A stretch of DNA of 64,000 bases from CBDCHC01 sp965217075. GTDB taxonomy: Bacteria; Pseudomonadota; Gammaproteobacteria; PS1; Pseudothioglobaceae. The translations under genes and the position numbers were made by a program. The stretch covers positions 124,001 to 188,000 of the forward strand of contig CBDCHC010000010.1 of assembly GCA_965217075.1 (NCBI GenBank). The letters are read 5' to 3'. Numbering within the stretch: position 1 is the first letter of the stretch; every line of letters starts with the position of its first letter. Of the stretch, positions 27,942 to 37,380 are shown piece by piece. The notes beneath the pieces are model-generated. The model saw only the letters and a program-made list of their open reading frames with translations. It made no database searches and was not told where the DNA came from.

Positions 27942-29723
27942 ATGATTTTACCAATTACTATCGGCAATAAATTAAAAAATTTAACTATAGGTGCTGGTAT
28001 TTATCAAATGCTAGATAAAGACAATAAAATCATATATATAGGTAAAGCTAAAAATTTAAATAAACGTATTAGCAGTTATTTTAATGGCACTGCCAAAGAT
28101 AATAAGACAATGTCCTTAGTAGCAAAAATTGTTGATTTTCAGGTAATTGTAGTAGCTACAGAAGTAGATGCGCTATTATTAGAAAATGAACTAATAAAGC
28201 AACATAAGCCATACTATAATATTTTACTTAAAGATGCGAAAAGCTATCCATATATAGTAATGTCAAACGATAAATACCCGCAAATTAATTTTTATCGTGG
28301 CACTAAAAATAAAAAATACCGGTATTTTGGCCCTTATACTAACGCTAGTGTTGTGCGTTCATCTTTAACTATGCTTAAGAAAATATTTAGGCTGCGTACT
28401 TGTGCAAATAGCGTTTACCAATCACGTTCTAGAGCGTGTTTAGATTATCAGATTAAATTATGTTCAGCGCCTTGTGTAAATAAAATTAGCGCAGATGATT
28501 ATCATAAAGATGTAGCTAACGCTATATTATTTTTACAAGGTAGTTATAGCAATATTTTATTAAATATTAAAAAAAAAATGCAGGATGCAGCACAAAAATT
28601 AGATTTTGAAGGCGCAGTTTATTATCGCGAGCAAATGATAAAGTTAAGGTTATTGCAAGATAGGCGCAGAAATTATAGCAATATTGATATGGATATTATA
28701 TTTTCAGTAAATAAAGATGCTATAAATTGTATACAAATTTTATTTATCAGAAACTCAAAGCAAGTAGGTAGCGAATGTTTATTTATGAAAAATCCAATTC
28801 AAGAAGATATTGTATCTGTTTTTTTATCTTTATATTATATAGGTAAAGATAGCCCTCAACAAGTAGTAATAAATTATAACATCAAACATAAAGCATCTTT
28901 AGAAAAAGCAATAAATAGCAAAATAATAACTAAATTAAGTCAAGAAAAAAAATATTTTATGCAAATAGCAAAACTGACTGCTAATGAAAACTTAAGACAA
29001 TTTTTAAATAATAGCAGTTATAAAAAACTACAACTATCTGTTTTACAAAAAATATTATCACTTAAGTCTAGCCCGAATTATATAGAGTGTTTTGATATTA
29101 GTCACAATTTAGGGGAGAATACCGTTGCATCTTGTGTTAGATTTGAATATGGCATGCCAGCAAAAAAATATTATCGTCAGTTTATTATTAATAATGCTAA
29201 AGCTGGAGATGATTGTGGGGCTATGGCAGAGGCTATTTTTAGACGCTATAAAACATATAAAAATTTACCAGACATATTATTTGTCGATGGCGGCTTAGGG
29301 CAGTTAAATATAGTTATTGATGTATTTAATTCATTAGGAATTGACAGTTGTTTGTTAGTTGGTGTAGCTAAAGGTGAAAAAAGAAAATACGGCTTAGAGA
29401 CTTTAATTTTAAAAATTGACAATATAGTAAAAAAAATAAAATTAAAAAAAGATAATAAGGCTTTAGCTTTAGTTAATCATGTGCGTGATGAAGCACATAG
29501 ATTTGCCATAAAAAATCACCGTATAAAATACGCTAAAAAACGTAATTCCTCTGTGTTAGAAAATATATCAGGTATTGGTAAAAATAAAAGCAAACAATTA
29601 ATTAATTATTTTGGTGGATTAAATGAGATAAAAAAGGTTAATATTAATGAATTAGCAAAAGTTAGTGGCGTAAGCATTAAAATTGCTACTAAAATATTTA
29701 ATTTCTTCAATACAAAAAAATAA
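27942..29723 (+). CDS. uvrC: Excinuclease ABC subunit C
   Basis: The 593-residue protein has an N-terminal GIY-YIG nuclease (GAGIYQMLDKDNKIIYIGKAKNL), a UVR helix pair, the RNase H-like second nuclease (ECFDISHNLGENTVASCV) and a C-terminal helix-hairpin-helix (LENISGIGKNKSKQLINYFGG). It makes both incisions in nucleotide excision repair. The frame remains intact across an A10 run at 28569-28578, which is useful when judging the homopolymer frameshifts elsewhere in the window. Confidence 0.96.
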   Translation: MILPITIGNKLKNLTIGAGIYQMLDKDNKIIYIGKAKNLNKRISSYFNGTAKDNKTMSLVAKIVDFQVIVVATEVDALLLENELIKQHKPYYNILLKDAKSYPYIVMSNDKYPQINFYRGTKNKKYRYFGPYTNASVVRSSLTMLKKIFRLRTCANSVYQSRSRACLDYQIKLCSAPCVNKISADDYHKDVANAILFLQGSYSNILLNIKKKMQDAAQKLDFEGAVYYREQMIKLRLLQDRRRNYSNIDMDIIFSVNKDAINCIQILFIRNSKQVGSECLFMKNPIQEDIVSVFLSLYYIGKDSPQQVVINYNIKHKASLEKAINSKIITKLSQEKKYFMQIAKLTANENLRQFLNNSSYKKLQLSVLQKILSLKSSPNYIECFDISHNLGENTVASCVRFEYGMPAKKYYRQFIINNAKAGDDCGAMAEAIFRRYKTYKNLPDILFVDGGLGQLNIVIDVFNSLGIDSCLLVGVAKGEKRKYGLETLILKIDNIVKKIKLKKDNKALALVNHVRDEAHRFAIKNHRIKYAKKRNSSVLENISGIGKNKSKQLINYFGGLNEIKKVNINELAKVSGVSIKIATKIFNFFNTKK

Positions 29724-29724
29724 T

Positions 29725-29901
29725 ATGTTTATATTAAGATTGTTAATTATTATTATAATAATTACTTATTTGCTACACTTTATAATTAATAAAATTTTAG
29801 CTTTAAATATAAAGATATTTAATATAACAATAATAGTATTTATTGCGATAACGACTCTTTATTCGTTGCTATTTTTATTATCATTTATTGTAGAAGGATA
29901 A
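29725..29901 (+). CDS. Small hydrophobic membrane protein of unknown function
   Basis: The ATG at 29725 opens a 58-residue frame made of two hydrophobic segments joined by a short basic linker (HFIINKILALNIKIF). It starts within two bases of the uvrC stop, suggesting translational coupling. There is no recognisable family. It could be a remnant or a real small membrane protein; the start and the coding nature are uncertain. Confidence 0.35.
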   Translation: MFILRLLIIIIIITYLLHFIINKILALNIKIFNITIIVFIAITTLYSLLFLLSFIVEG

Positions 29902-30102
29902 ATTGTTGTAATTGTTACAATAAAAAGATATTAAAAATATAGATAGTTATTGCAGCTAACTGTGTTAATATTAGATATTTATATAGTGATTTTATTAGCA
30001 ATAAAAATGACTATTAAAAAATCAAATCAAATAAAAACTATTTTAATAGTTGTTTTTTTGTATTTATATCTTTAAAAAAAAAGTTTAAACAATAAAAATT
30101 AT

Positions 30103-30720
30103 TTAAAAATCACCTATTGCTGCACGATCTTGAATCGTATAAATTATTTTTCTTACATTTAATGCTAATTTATTTAACTCTGGCGATAAAGGCTTGCCGC
30201 CATAAATCATAAAATCCATATCAAGGGTATATAACCAACGCACTCCTTTTTTATCTTCAATAAGAGCTATTCTGCATGGAAGGTATGCTGAGAATGCATC
30301 AGAATGATCGATCATAATCATTGCAGTTGTAGGCGAACAATATTGATAAATTTTTAAAAAACGTTGTTTTTTATCTAACTGTAATTCTACCTGTTCAGAT
30401 AAAGGTAGTGTTCCTACTTCTTTAATGCCCATTTCTGTTGCAACAGATGACATTGCTTCTTCAACATCTTTATTGCTAACATCATCCTCAACCCTAACTT
30501 TGCGAATACTTGCCATTGTTATATCTTTAGTATCAAGTAAGATATTAGCCATGTGCATATATGTTTTAAGCGATTTAGGGTGTAATTGTGGATGCATGTA
30601 TTCGTTAAAAAATTTAGCAGTAAAGCCATCGTATTTAACTTGAAACTGTACCATATAAAAAGCACTAAAAGCACCAATTGCAATTAATACCCATTTAATT
30701 ATAAACCATAATATACTCAT
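30103..30720 (-). CDS. Membrane-anchored DUF302 protein
   Basis: The 205-residue protein has an N-terminal membrane segment (LWFIIKWVLIAIGAFSAFYMV) and a C-terminal DUF302-like part with the strand-rich YQYCSPTTAMIMIDHSDAFSAYLPCRIALIED. DUF302 proteins are common in sulfur oxidisers but their role is unknown. It overlaps the upstream SUMF1-domain gene by four bases and is third in a three-gene operon with a lipoprotein. Confidence 0.7.
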   Translation of the reverse strand: MSILWFIIKWVLIAIGAFSAFYMVQFQVKYDGFTAKFFNEYMHPQLHPKSLKTYMHMANILLDTKDITMASIRKVRVEDDVSNKDVEEAMSSVATEMGIKEVGTLPLSEQVELQLDKKQRFLKIYQYCSPTTAMIMIDHSDAFSAYLPCRIALIEDKKGVRWLYTLDMDFMIYGGKPLSPELNKLALNVRKIIYTIQDRAAIGDF

Positions 30721-31664
30721 AAAGCCTCCTCCAATATACGAAACCCAATGTTATTTAATTTTTTACTTTCAGGTCTATAACTATATTTTGCACCTATAAT
30801 TTCATTGTCAGACCAAGAACCACCTTTTGCTATAGGACGATTAATGCTTTCTATTAGTTCCCAAACATTACCATAAACGTCATATAAACCCCATGGATTA
30901 GGCAGATAAGAAGCTACATCTGCACTTACTTTATTATTGTCACGACAATAGCTTTTATCTATTATATTTACGTATTTACAAATATTAGCAGAGTTAAAGT
31001 AAATTTGATCAGCTTTTAAACCAGCATTAGCAATATATTGCCATTCAATATTTGTAGGTAAACGATAATTTTTACCAGTTTTTTTAGACAACCAGTCAAT
31101 ATAATTTTTTGCATTAGCAAGAGTTATATTGACTACTGGCTGATTATTACCATTTAAAGAAACACCTTCTGCTTCTCCAGAATTATGATTAGGCTTAAAT
31201 TTACGATACTGAGAGTTAGTTACTTCTGTATTAGATATATAAAAATTATCTACACATTGCCACTCAGTATTAGAATCATCAACTATACAACCACCAAAAA
31301 TATGAGTCATAGTTGGCCTCAAACTATTAATTATAGATAATTTTCTATTTTTTATAGCACTCAAAGTGTTATAAAAATGAGCAATATTAACTGTACTATC
31401 AGAATGTATTAACTGTTTTAATTTCTGTTGTTGGCTTAATTTATGAGTTTTTTCAGTGAGTTTTTTCTTATTATTTTTATTAGTAATTAGTATTTCTTCA
31501 TTAACCTTTACAGCTTGTTTTGGTTGGTATTTATATTTAGGAGAAAAATCAGCGCCTAATGGCGAAAAAAATAAAGATTCGCTATTATTACTTTCACCCC
31601 AATTTGATGCATTAACAACAGAGATATTTAATAAAATAAATAATAAAATTATAATATTTTTCAT
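30717..31664 (-). CDS. Exported SUMF1 / formylglycine-generating-enzyme-like protein
   Basis: The 315-residue protein has a signal peptide. After a lysine-rich linker it carries a SUMF1-type domain (FGGCIVDDSNTEWQCVDNFYISNTEVTNSQYR..., WQYIANAGLK, NPWGLYDVYGNVWELI, KGGSWSD, FRI). The active-site cysteine pair of true sulfatase-activating enzymes is not evident, so it may be a binding relative rather than an oxidase. It sits between the lipoprotein gene and the DUF302 gene; the three probably act together at the envelope. Confidence 0.8.
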   Translation of the reverse strand: MKNIIILLFILLNISVVNASNWGESNNSESLFFSPLGADFSPKYKYQPKQAVKVNEEILITNKNNKKKLTEKTHKLSQQQKLKQLIHSDSTVNIAHFYNTLSAIKNRKLSIINSLRPTMTHIFGGCIVDDSNTEWQCVDNFYISNTEVTNSQYRKFKPNHNSGEAEGVSLNGNNQPVVNITLANAKNYIDWLSKKTGKNYRLPTNIEWQYIANAGLKADQIYFNSANICKYVNIIDKSYCRDNNKVSADVASYLPNPWGLYDVYGNVWELIESINRPIAKGGSWSDNEIIGAKYSYRPESKKLNNIGFRILEEAL

Positions 31665-31684
31665 TTTAACTTTCCTTTTTTTAT

Positions 31685-32824
31685 TTATTTAGGAGCAAAG
31701 AATTTTCTATTGCTTTCAATGATATCTTCAACAGTTAATTCTTTTACTTTTTCAATAGTAACATCATTAAGATTAATAGTATTAATCCCAGCAGTTACAC
31801 TAGGCAAGGATAGTTGAGCGCTCTCGTTTGCCACCAATTCAGCTGGATATATATCGTTACCATGTTTAAATTCTACTTTAGAGAACACTACATCACCATC
31901 AATTACATCAATATTAATAATTGGCTTAACTGTTTTTATATTTTGCTCAAATATTTTTGCCTTAGCCAGTACCACAGGAATTTTAACATTTAATTCTAAA
32001 TTACCTTGATTAGCCATAACTTTACCAAAAAATATTTCATTATCAGCATTGTAATCAAGTGATGTTAATACCGGTCTACCTAAGATTTCATTAAAGGCAA
32101 TTTTTAAATAACGCTTACGCATTGATGGAACCTTTTCTTGTCTGCTTTTATGCTCCCAAGTTAGCTGAGTATTATAATCACGCACAGCTTCGTTGTATTT
32201 AGCTACAGCAGCTAAATAACCATTTTTAATGACATCAATTTCTTGTTTATGTCTTTTTTTAGAGGCCGTTATACGATTATTGAATTGCTCAGTAGTTTCA
32301 AATTCGCTTTTTGTTAAAATTGGAGCGGCTGGAAATCTTGGTCTAGCTGGGATTTTTATATTAAAATTTGGTACTTCGCTAGGACGAGAAACCCACTCTT
32401 CTATATATTTTTCAACTTTTGAAGATGCTAAGCTAAAAGGAGACTCCAATCTATCTAATAACTCATTAGCAGCAGTGTAGCCCGGGAAGTTATTAGCTAA
32501 ACTTTGTAAAATATTTATTCCTACAACTCTATTTTTTTCGCTATTACTATTTATTAAAGATACAGCTCTTTTATAATTATTTTCTTTTTCAGCAGGATTA
32601 GCGTATCTAGCATCAACAGAGCTAACTTTTCTTTTGCTTTTAAATTTAATATAATTATTGTAAGAAGATTTAGTAAAGGTTTTAGTTTTTACTGTTTGGG
32701 GAGTTTTTTTCTTCAAAACTACAGCATTTTTTACTTTTTGACCGCTTTCTTTTTTGTTAAAATTAAGCATAGAGCAACTGGCGGTAAATAGTGTTATTAT
32801 TAATATTGTTAGTAAATTACGCAT
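31685..32824 (-). CDS. Lipoprotein of unknown function
   Basis: The start at ATG 32824 has AGGAG nine bases upstream and gives a lipoprotein signal ending TASC, so the mature protein would be lipid-anchored at Cys17. The remaining about 360 residues are hydrophilic, with a long helical middle (TTEQFNNRITASKKRHKQEID) and a beta-rich C-terminal part. I recognise no named domain. It is the first gene of an operon with the SUMF1 and DUF302 genes, 20 bases before the next start. Confidence 0.7.
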   Translation of the reverse strand: MRNLLTILIITLFTASCSMLNFNKKESGQKVKNAVVLKKKTPQTVKTKTFTKSSYNNYIKFKSKRKVSSVDARYANPAEKENNYKRAVSLINSNSEKNRVVGINILQSLANNFPGYTAANELLDRLESPFSLASSKVEKYIEEWVSRPSEVPNFNIKIPARPRFPAAPILTKSEFETTEQFNNRITASKKRHKQEIDVIKNGYLAAVAKYNEAVRDYNTQLTWEHKSRQEKVPSMRKRYLKIAFNEILGRPVLTSLDYNADNEIFFGKVMANQGNLELNVKIPVVLAKAKIFEQNIKTVKPIINIDVIDGDVVFSKVEFKHGNDIYPAELVANESAQLSLPSVTAGINTINLNDVTIEKVKELTVEDIIESNRKFFAPK

Positions 32825-32984
32825 TGATATATTCTCCTGATAAAAAAAAATCAACTTATTAAAGTTGCAAAATAATTAAGCTTATTTTATACGATAAAAA
32901 TACCGAGTTTTTACTTTTTTTAATAAAAAATATTATGCAGTAGTTATAAAGTATAATGTTAAGTTGTTTTTTATTTACAAAATA

Positions 32985-33623
32985 ATGCAAGGATTATTTG
33001 TTACTGCTAATAACACTAATGTTGGTAAGACTACTGTTGCTAGCCATATAATAACAGCACTTAATCCGCTCTATAATATAGTAGTTAGAAAGCCAATAGA
33101 GACAAACTGTAGTAAAAAAAATAATATTTTATGGCCGCAAGATGCCATTATATTAAATAATAGTTGTAAAAATAAACAAGATATTGATGAAATATGCGCC
33201 TATAAATTTAAACGTTATGCTAGTGGCGAGCTTGCTAGCTATAAGCACAATATAACCATCGATGATTTAGTAGAAAAATGTAGAAGCAATAATTTTGTAG
33301 TAGTAGAGGGCAGCGGTGGATTTTATTCACCAATTATCAAAAATAAGTTAAATAGTGATTTAGCAGTAGCGTTAAAATTACCAATTGTATTAATAATTGT
33401 AGATAAAATTGGAGCAATATCAGAAGCATTGCTTGTTATAGAGGCCATTAAAAAGAAAAAATTAAAGATCGCTACAGTAATTCTTAATCAAATACAAGAC
33501 AATAGCTTAGCAAATAAGGAAAATTTGCAAAAATATTGTAACGAAAAAGTAATTACTTTCAATCTTAATGCAATAAATAATTTTTATTATAATATAGTTA
33601 AAATATTTACACATCTAATTTAG
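32985..33623 (+). CDS. bioD: Dethiobiotin synthetase
   Basis: The 212-residue protein from ATG 32985 begins MQGLFVTANNTNVGKTTV, the P-loop of BioD, and continues with RKPIETNC, EGSGGFYSPI and VILNQIQ. It closes the ureido ring of biotin with ATP and CO2. The longer TTG-initiated frame from 32964 adds seven unlikely residues. It stands alone with no other bio genes nearby; birA is at 56481. Confidence 0.9.
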   Translation: MQGLFVTANNTNVGKTTVASHIITALNPLYNIVVRKPIETNCSKKNNILWPQDAIILNNSCKNKQDIDEICAYKFKRYASGELASYKHNITIDDLVEKCRSNNFVVVEGSGGFYSPIIKNKLNSDLAVALKLPIVLIIVDKIGAISEALLVIEAIKKKKLKIATVILNQIQDNSLANKENLQKYCNEKVITFNLNAINNFYYNIVKIFTHLI

Positions 33624-33948
33624 ATGCATTATATTTCATGCATTGTTATGCAATTGTATTATGGAGTTAATAATTTACCAAATAAACAATTTACAAAAAA
33701 AATTTATCTTTTAGTAGTAGTGCTATGATAAATTGACGCAGCTAACTGCAACTAAAAATAGTCTCTTTGCAACAGTATTTTTATTCTAGTTACAGATTAT
33801 CGCCTTAAGTAGTTTAAATTTAACTTATAAATTAAATACTTATGTTTGCAGTTAATAACTAATAAGAGGTGGAGAGTTTAGCTAAAAGACAAGGTAGTTT
33901 GCTGGCAAAGCTGCTAAATGTATAGATAAAATTTATATTAAACACAAC
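33624..33948. other. Intergenic stretch without a recognisable gene
   Basis: These 325 AT-rich bases between bioD and the convergent dsbD contain no frame of useful length on either strand and no clear tRNA or terminator. A short GCAGCTAACTG string near 33739 recurs near 29951, but the match is too short to define a repeat family. Confidence 0.5.
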
Positions 33949-36129
33949 TTATAAGTTAAGCAAATGATTATAAAATTTATCTGCATTTATCTCGCCAACT
34001 ATTCTTTTGCTTTTTAATTCTTTACCGTTTTTAAAGAATAAAATAGCTGGTGGACCAATAACACCAAAATACTGCATTAATTCCTTGTCATTTATTGTAT
34101 TTTTAGTAACATCTGCCTGCAAGGTGATGCTATTTTTTAAGTGCTTTACAACCCTATCATCACTAAAAACATATCTCTCAAGCTCTTTGCACGATATACA
34201 CCAGTCAGCATAAAAATCTAACATTATTAATTTATCAGTATTATTCGTTGTAATGTTGTTTAACATAGACAAGGAAGATATTTTTTTAAAAACTAAGCCT
34301 TGATGAGTATTGTTGCTTATAGTATTTTGTTGCACAGAAAAGCTCTTAAGAGGGCTTAACATATCACCGCCACCTTTCGCTACTAAAAGCCATAACAACA
34401 AACCATAACCAAGAATAATCACGTTAATTGCTTTTAAAATTCTTTGCCAGTAGGTAGAGTTTTCTTGTAGTCTTATAGTGGCGCCAAAGGCTATTGGAGA
34501 AATGGTAAAAAGCGATGCCCACATAACTAAAGATATAAATTGGTTAGTAACTCTGTCTAATAAATATATAGCCATTGCTAACATTAGCACTCCAAATATA
34601 TTTTTAACTTTATCCATCCATGCACCAGCTTTTGGTATACTTCCTATGCCAGTACCAATTATTAGCAATGGAATACCCATACCTATGCCCATAGCAAATA
34701 AAGCCATGCCACCAAGTACAGCATCACCTGTTTGTCCAATATAAATTAGAGCGCCAGTAAGAGGTGGGGTTACACAAGGACCTACAATTAGAGCTGATAA
34801 AAAACCCATAATAGCAACTCCAATAACGCTACCTCCTTTGTTTTTATTGCTAATATTAGTTAGTTTATTTTGCCAAGAATTTGGTAACTTAATCTCGAAG
34901 TAACCAAACATTGAGAAAGATAATATAATAAATATTAAACTAAAGGCAACAATAACATAAGGATCTTGTAAGATAATTTGTAAATTATGTCCAAAAATTC
35001 CAGCTAATACTCCAGCAAATGTATAAGTTATTGCCATAGATAATACAAATATTAGAGATATAAAAAATGATTTAGCAGTAGATGGTTTTTCTTTCTGCCC
35101 TACAATTATGCTAGAAAGTATAGGTATCATTGGTAATACACAAGGGGTAAATGTTAATAATAGTCCAAGCGCTAAAAAACTAAGAATAACTATAAATACA
35201 TTGCTTGTTTCAATTAAGTGAGTAATTTTATCGCTAGCATTTAGTTCTGCTGCAACTATAGGAGCAGTTTGTGCTTTAGTGTTATTTTTTAATATCGTAT
35301 TTATAACATTATCTTTAACTATATCTCCTATAGCTAATGTTTTAGTAGCTGGAGGATAACAAACTCCACCTTCCCAGCAGCCTTGAAAATTTATAGTAAG
35401 CGTTACATTATTATTAATATTATTAAGCTCTATGGGAATTATTAATTGATGTTTATATACTTTTACTTTACCAAAAAATTCATCATCTTTAATTGTAGCT
35501 GCTGGTAGTTTTACAGCAACAATATCAGCCTTACTTGCAGTAAAGGAAAATTTATCTTTATATAAATAATAATCGTCTCTAATATCAAAAACTATTTGTA
35601 CATTATTAGTGTCAATTTTCAGCAATTGCAAAGGAAAGGCTTTGTCGACTTGCACTGGATCTGTTAAAGCTTCATTATTTATAATAGATTTAAAAAATTG
35701 TGTGCCATCATTAGTAGAAGCGATTTTACTAGCATTTAATTGAATTTTTTTATGTACTGGAGGATAACAAACACCAATATCAGCACAGCCCTGATAACTC
35801 ACTTCTAAATTTATTATATCTTGACTGTTTATGATAGCTATAGTTACATTGGCGTTATGGCGATAAATTTTAACTTTACCAAAAAACTCATCTTCTTTAA
35901 CCTTAGCTGTAGAAAAAATAAAATTACCTAATTCAACACTATTATCTATTGGCCTTACAGTTATTTTATTCTGGTATAGGTAGTATCCATCAGCAATTTT
36001 CCAATCCAGAACAATATTATTATTTGCTATTTTAGTTGTTAAACTAAAGGCTTTATCTGCTTGAAGTAAGTTTTCTTCTGCAGTAATAGTTAGTGATAAT
36101 AGTATTAGCAGTATTTTAAGCATATTCAT
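33949..36129 (-). CDS. dsbD: Thiol:disulfide interchange protein DsbD with duplicated N-terminal domain
   Basis: The 726-residue protein is about 160 longer than E. coli DsbD because the periplasmic alpha domain occurs twice. Each copy has its own cysteine pair (QGCADIGVCYPP, Cys115/121; QGCWEGGVCYPP, Cys251/257) and a matching EFFGKVKVY segment. The membrane beta domain follows with TPCVLPM and GPCVTPP, then the thioredoxin-like gamma domain with WCISC. It carries electrons from cytoplasmic thioredoxin to periplasmic proteins, including c-type cytochrome maturation and DsbC. It is a single-gene unit. Confidence 0.93.
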   Translation of the reverse strand: MNMLKILLILLSLTITAEENLLQADKAFSLTTKIANNNIVLDWKIADGYYLYQNKITVRPIDNSVELGNFIFSTAKVKEDEFFGKVKIYRHNANVTIAIINSQDIINLEVSYQGCADIGVCYPPVHKKIQLNASKIASTNDGTQFFKSIINNEALTDPVQVDKAFPLQLLKIDTNNVQIVFDIRDDYYLYKDKFSFTASKADIVAVKLPAATIKDDEFFGKVKVYKHQLIIPIELNNINNNVTLTINFQGCWEGGVCYPPATKTLAIGDIVKDNVINTILKNNTKAQTAPIVAAELNASDKITHLIETSNVFIVILSFLALGLLLTFTPCVLPMIPILSSIIVGQKEKPSTAKSFFISLIFVLSMAITYTFAGVLAGIFGHNLQIILQDPYVIVAFSLIFIILSFSMFGYFEIKLPNSWQNKLTNISNKNKGGSVIGVAIMGFLSALIVGPCVTPPLTGALIYIGQTGDAVLGGMALFAMGIGMGIPLLIIGTGIGSIPKAGAWMDKVKNIFGVLMLAMAIYLLDRVTNQFISLVMWASLFTISPIAFGATIRLQENSTYWQRILKAINVIILGYGLLLWLLVAKGGGDMLSPLKSFSVQQNTISNNTHQGLVFKKISSLSMLNNITTNNTDKLIMLDFYADWCISCKELERYVFSDDRVVKHLKNSITLQADVTKNTINDKELMQYFGVIGPPAILFFKNGKELKSKRIVGEINADKFYNHLLNL

Positions 36130-36207
36130 TATATTAAAAATAAGTTATAACTAATTATACGGCACAGTTCTTGTAAAATTGCAAATTTTAGGTATAAATT
36201 TTTATAA

Positions 36208-37380
36208 ATGAAAGATAATTTAGTAGTTTTCAAGCGCGGCACTGATGAAATTTTGCCATTTGAGGAGTTAAAGCAAAAATTAACTAAAAAAAAAGTATTA
36301 AAAATTAAAGCAGGTTTTGATCCAACAGCACCAGACCTACATTTAGGGCATACAGTTCTAATCAATAAGCTTAAAATGTTGCAAGATTTAGGGCATGAAA
36401 TCCAATTTTTAATTGGTGATTTCACCGCGATGATTGGCGATCCAACAGGCAAGAGTAAAACTCGCCCACCACTTTCAAGAGAGCAAGTATTAGACAATGC
36501 TAAAAGTTACACCCAACAAATTTTTAAGATTTTAGATAAAGATAAAACCACGGTGGTTTTTAATTCAACTTGGATGGACAAAATGACGCCAATGGAATTT
36601 ATTAAATTAAGTTCAATGAAAACTGTGGCAAGAATGTTAGAACGTAATGATTTTGAAAAACGCTATAAAAATGATGATGAGATTGCCATTCACGAATTTT
36701 TATATCCACTGGTACAAGGTTATGATTCGGTGGCTTTAGAAAGTGATGTTGAGATTGGTGGTACTGACCAAAAATTTAATTTACTGATGGGCAGAGAATT
36801 ACAAAAGCGTTATGGTAAAGAGCAGCAAGTTATCCTAACAATGCCAATTTTAGAAGGGTTGGACGGTGTGCAAAAAATGAGCAAATCGCTGGATAATTAT
36901 ATTGGTATTGATGATAATCCCGATGAGATGTTTGGTAAATTAATGTCAATTAGTGATGAATTAATGTGGCGATATTTTGAATTATTAAGTTTTAAAAGTT
37001 TGAGTGATATTGCGACTTTAAAACAAGAAGTTGAAAATGGCAAAAACCCAAGAGATGTAAAATTTATTTTATGTAAGGAAATTATTACTCGTTTTCATAA
37101 TGAAGCAGAGGCAAAACAAGCCCAACAAAGCTTTATTAATCGTTTTGCTAAAAACCAAATCCCTGATGAAATGCCAGAATTTGAATTTGAAAATGGCATC
37201 AAAATTGCCAATTTATTAAAAGATGCCAATCTTTGCCCAAGTACCAGTAATGCGATGCAAATGATAAAACAAGGGGCAGTAAAGTTTGAGAGCGAGAAAA
37301 TTCAAACTAAAGATTTTGAAGCAGTAAGTGGGGTTTATCAAGTTGGAAAAAGAAAATTTGCAAGGGTGGTTTTAAAATGA
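36208..37380 (+). CDS. tyrS: Tyrosyl-tRNA synthetase
   Basis: The 390-residue protein has the class I HIGH-like motif (HLGHTVL), the KMSKS motif (KMSKSLDNYIG) and a C-terminal S4-like RNA-binding part (MQMIKQGAVKFES), as in the bacterial TyrRS branch typified by Haemophilus. Its stop overlaps the start of the cytosine methyltransferase gene (ATGA), so the synthetase is co-translated with a defence-like cassette. By eye its codon use looks somewhat less AT-rich than that of dsbD next door, raising the possibility that it arrived with the cassette. Confidence 0.95.
   Translation: MKDNLVVFKRGTDEILPFEELKQKLTKKKVLKIKAGFDPTAPDLHLGHTVLINKLKMLQDLGHEIQFLIGDFTAMIGDPTGKSKTRPPLSREQVLDNAKSYTQQIFKILDKDKTTVVFNSTWMDKMTPMEFIKLSSMKTVARMLERNDFEKRYKNDDEIAIHEFLYPLVQGYDSVALESDVEIGGTDQKFNLLMGRELQKRYGKEQQVILTMPILEGLDGVQKMSKSLDNYIGIDDNPDEMFGKLMSISDELMWRYFELLSFKSLSDIATLKQEVENGKNPRDVKFILCKEIITRFHNEAEAKQAQQSFINRFAKNQIPDEMPEFEFENGIKIANLLKDANLCPSTSNAMQMIKQGAVKFESEKIQTKDFEAVSGVYQVGKRKFARVVLK

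Noticed and set aside
29940..33760. Short string GCAGCTAACTG near 29951 and 33739 as a dispersed repeat.
   Set aside because: Eleven bases in AT-rich intergenic DNA, with no extended similarity around it; chance cannot be excluded.
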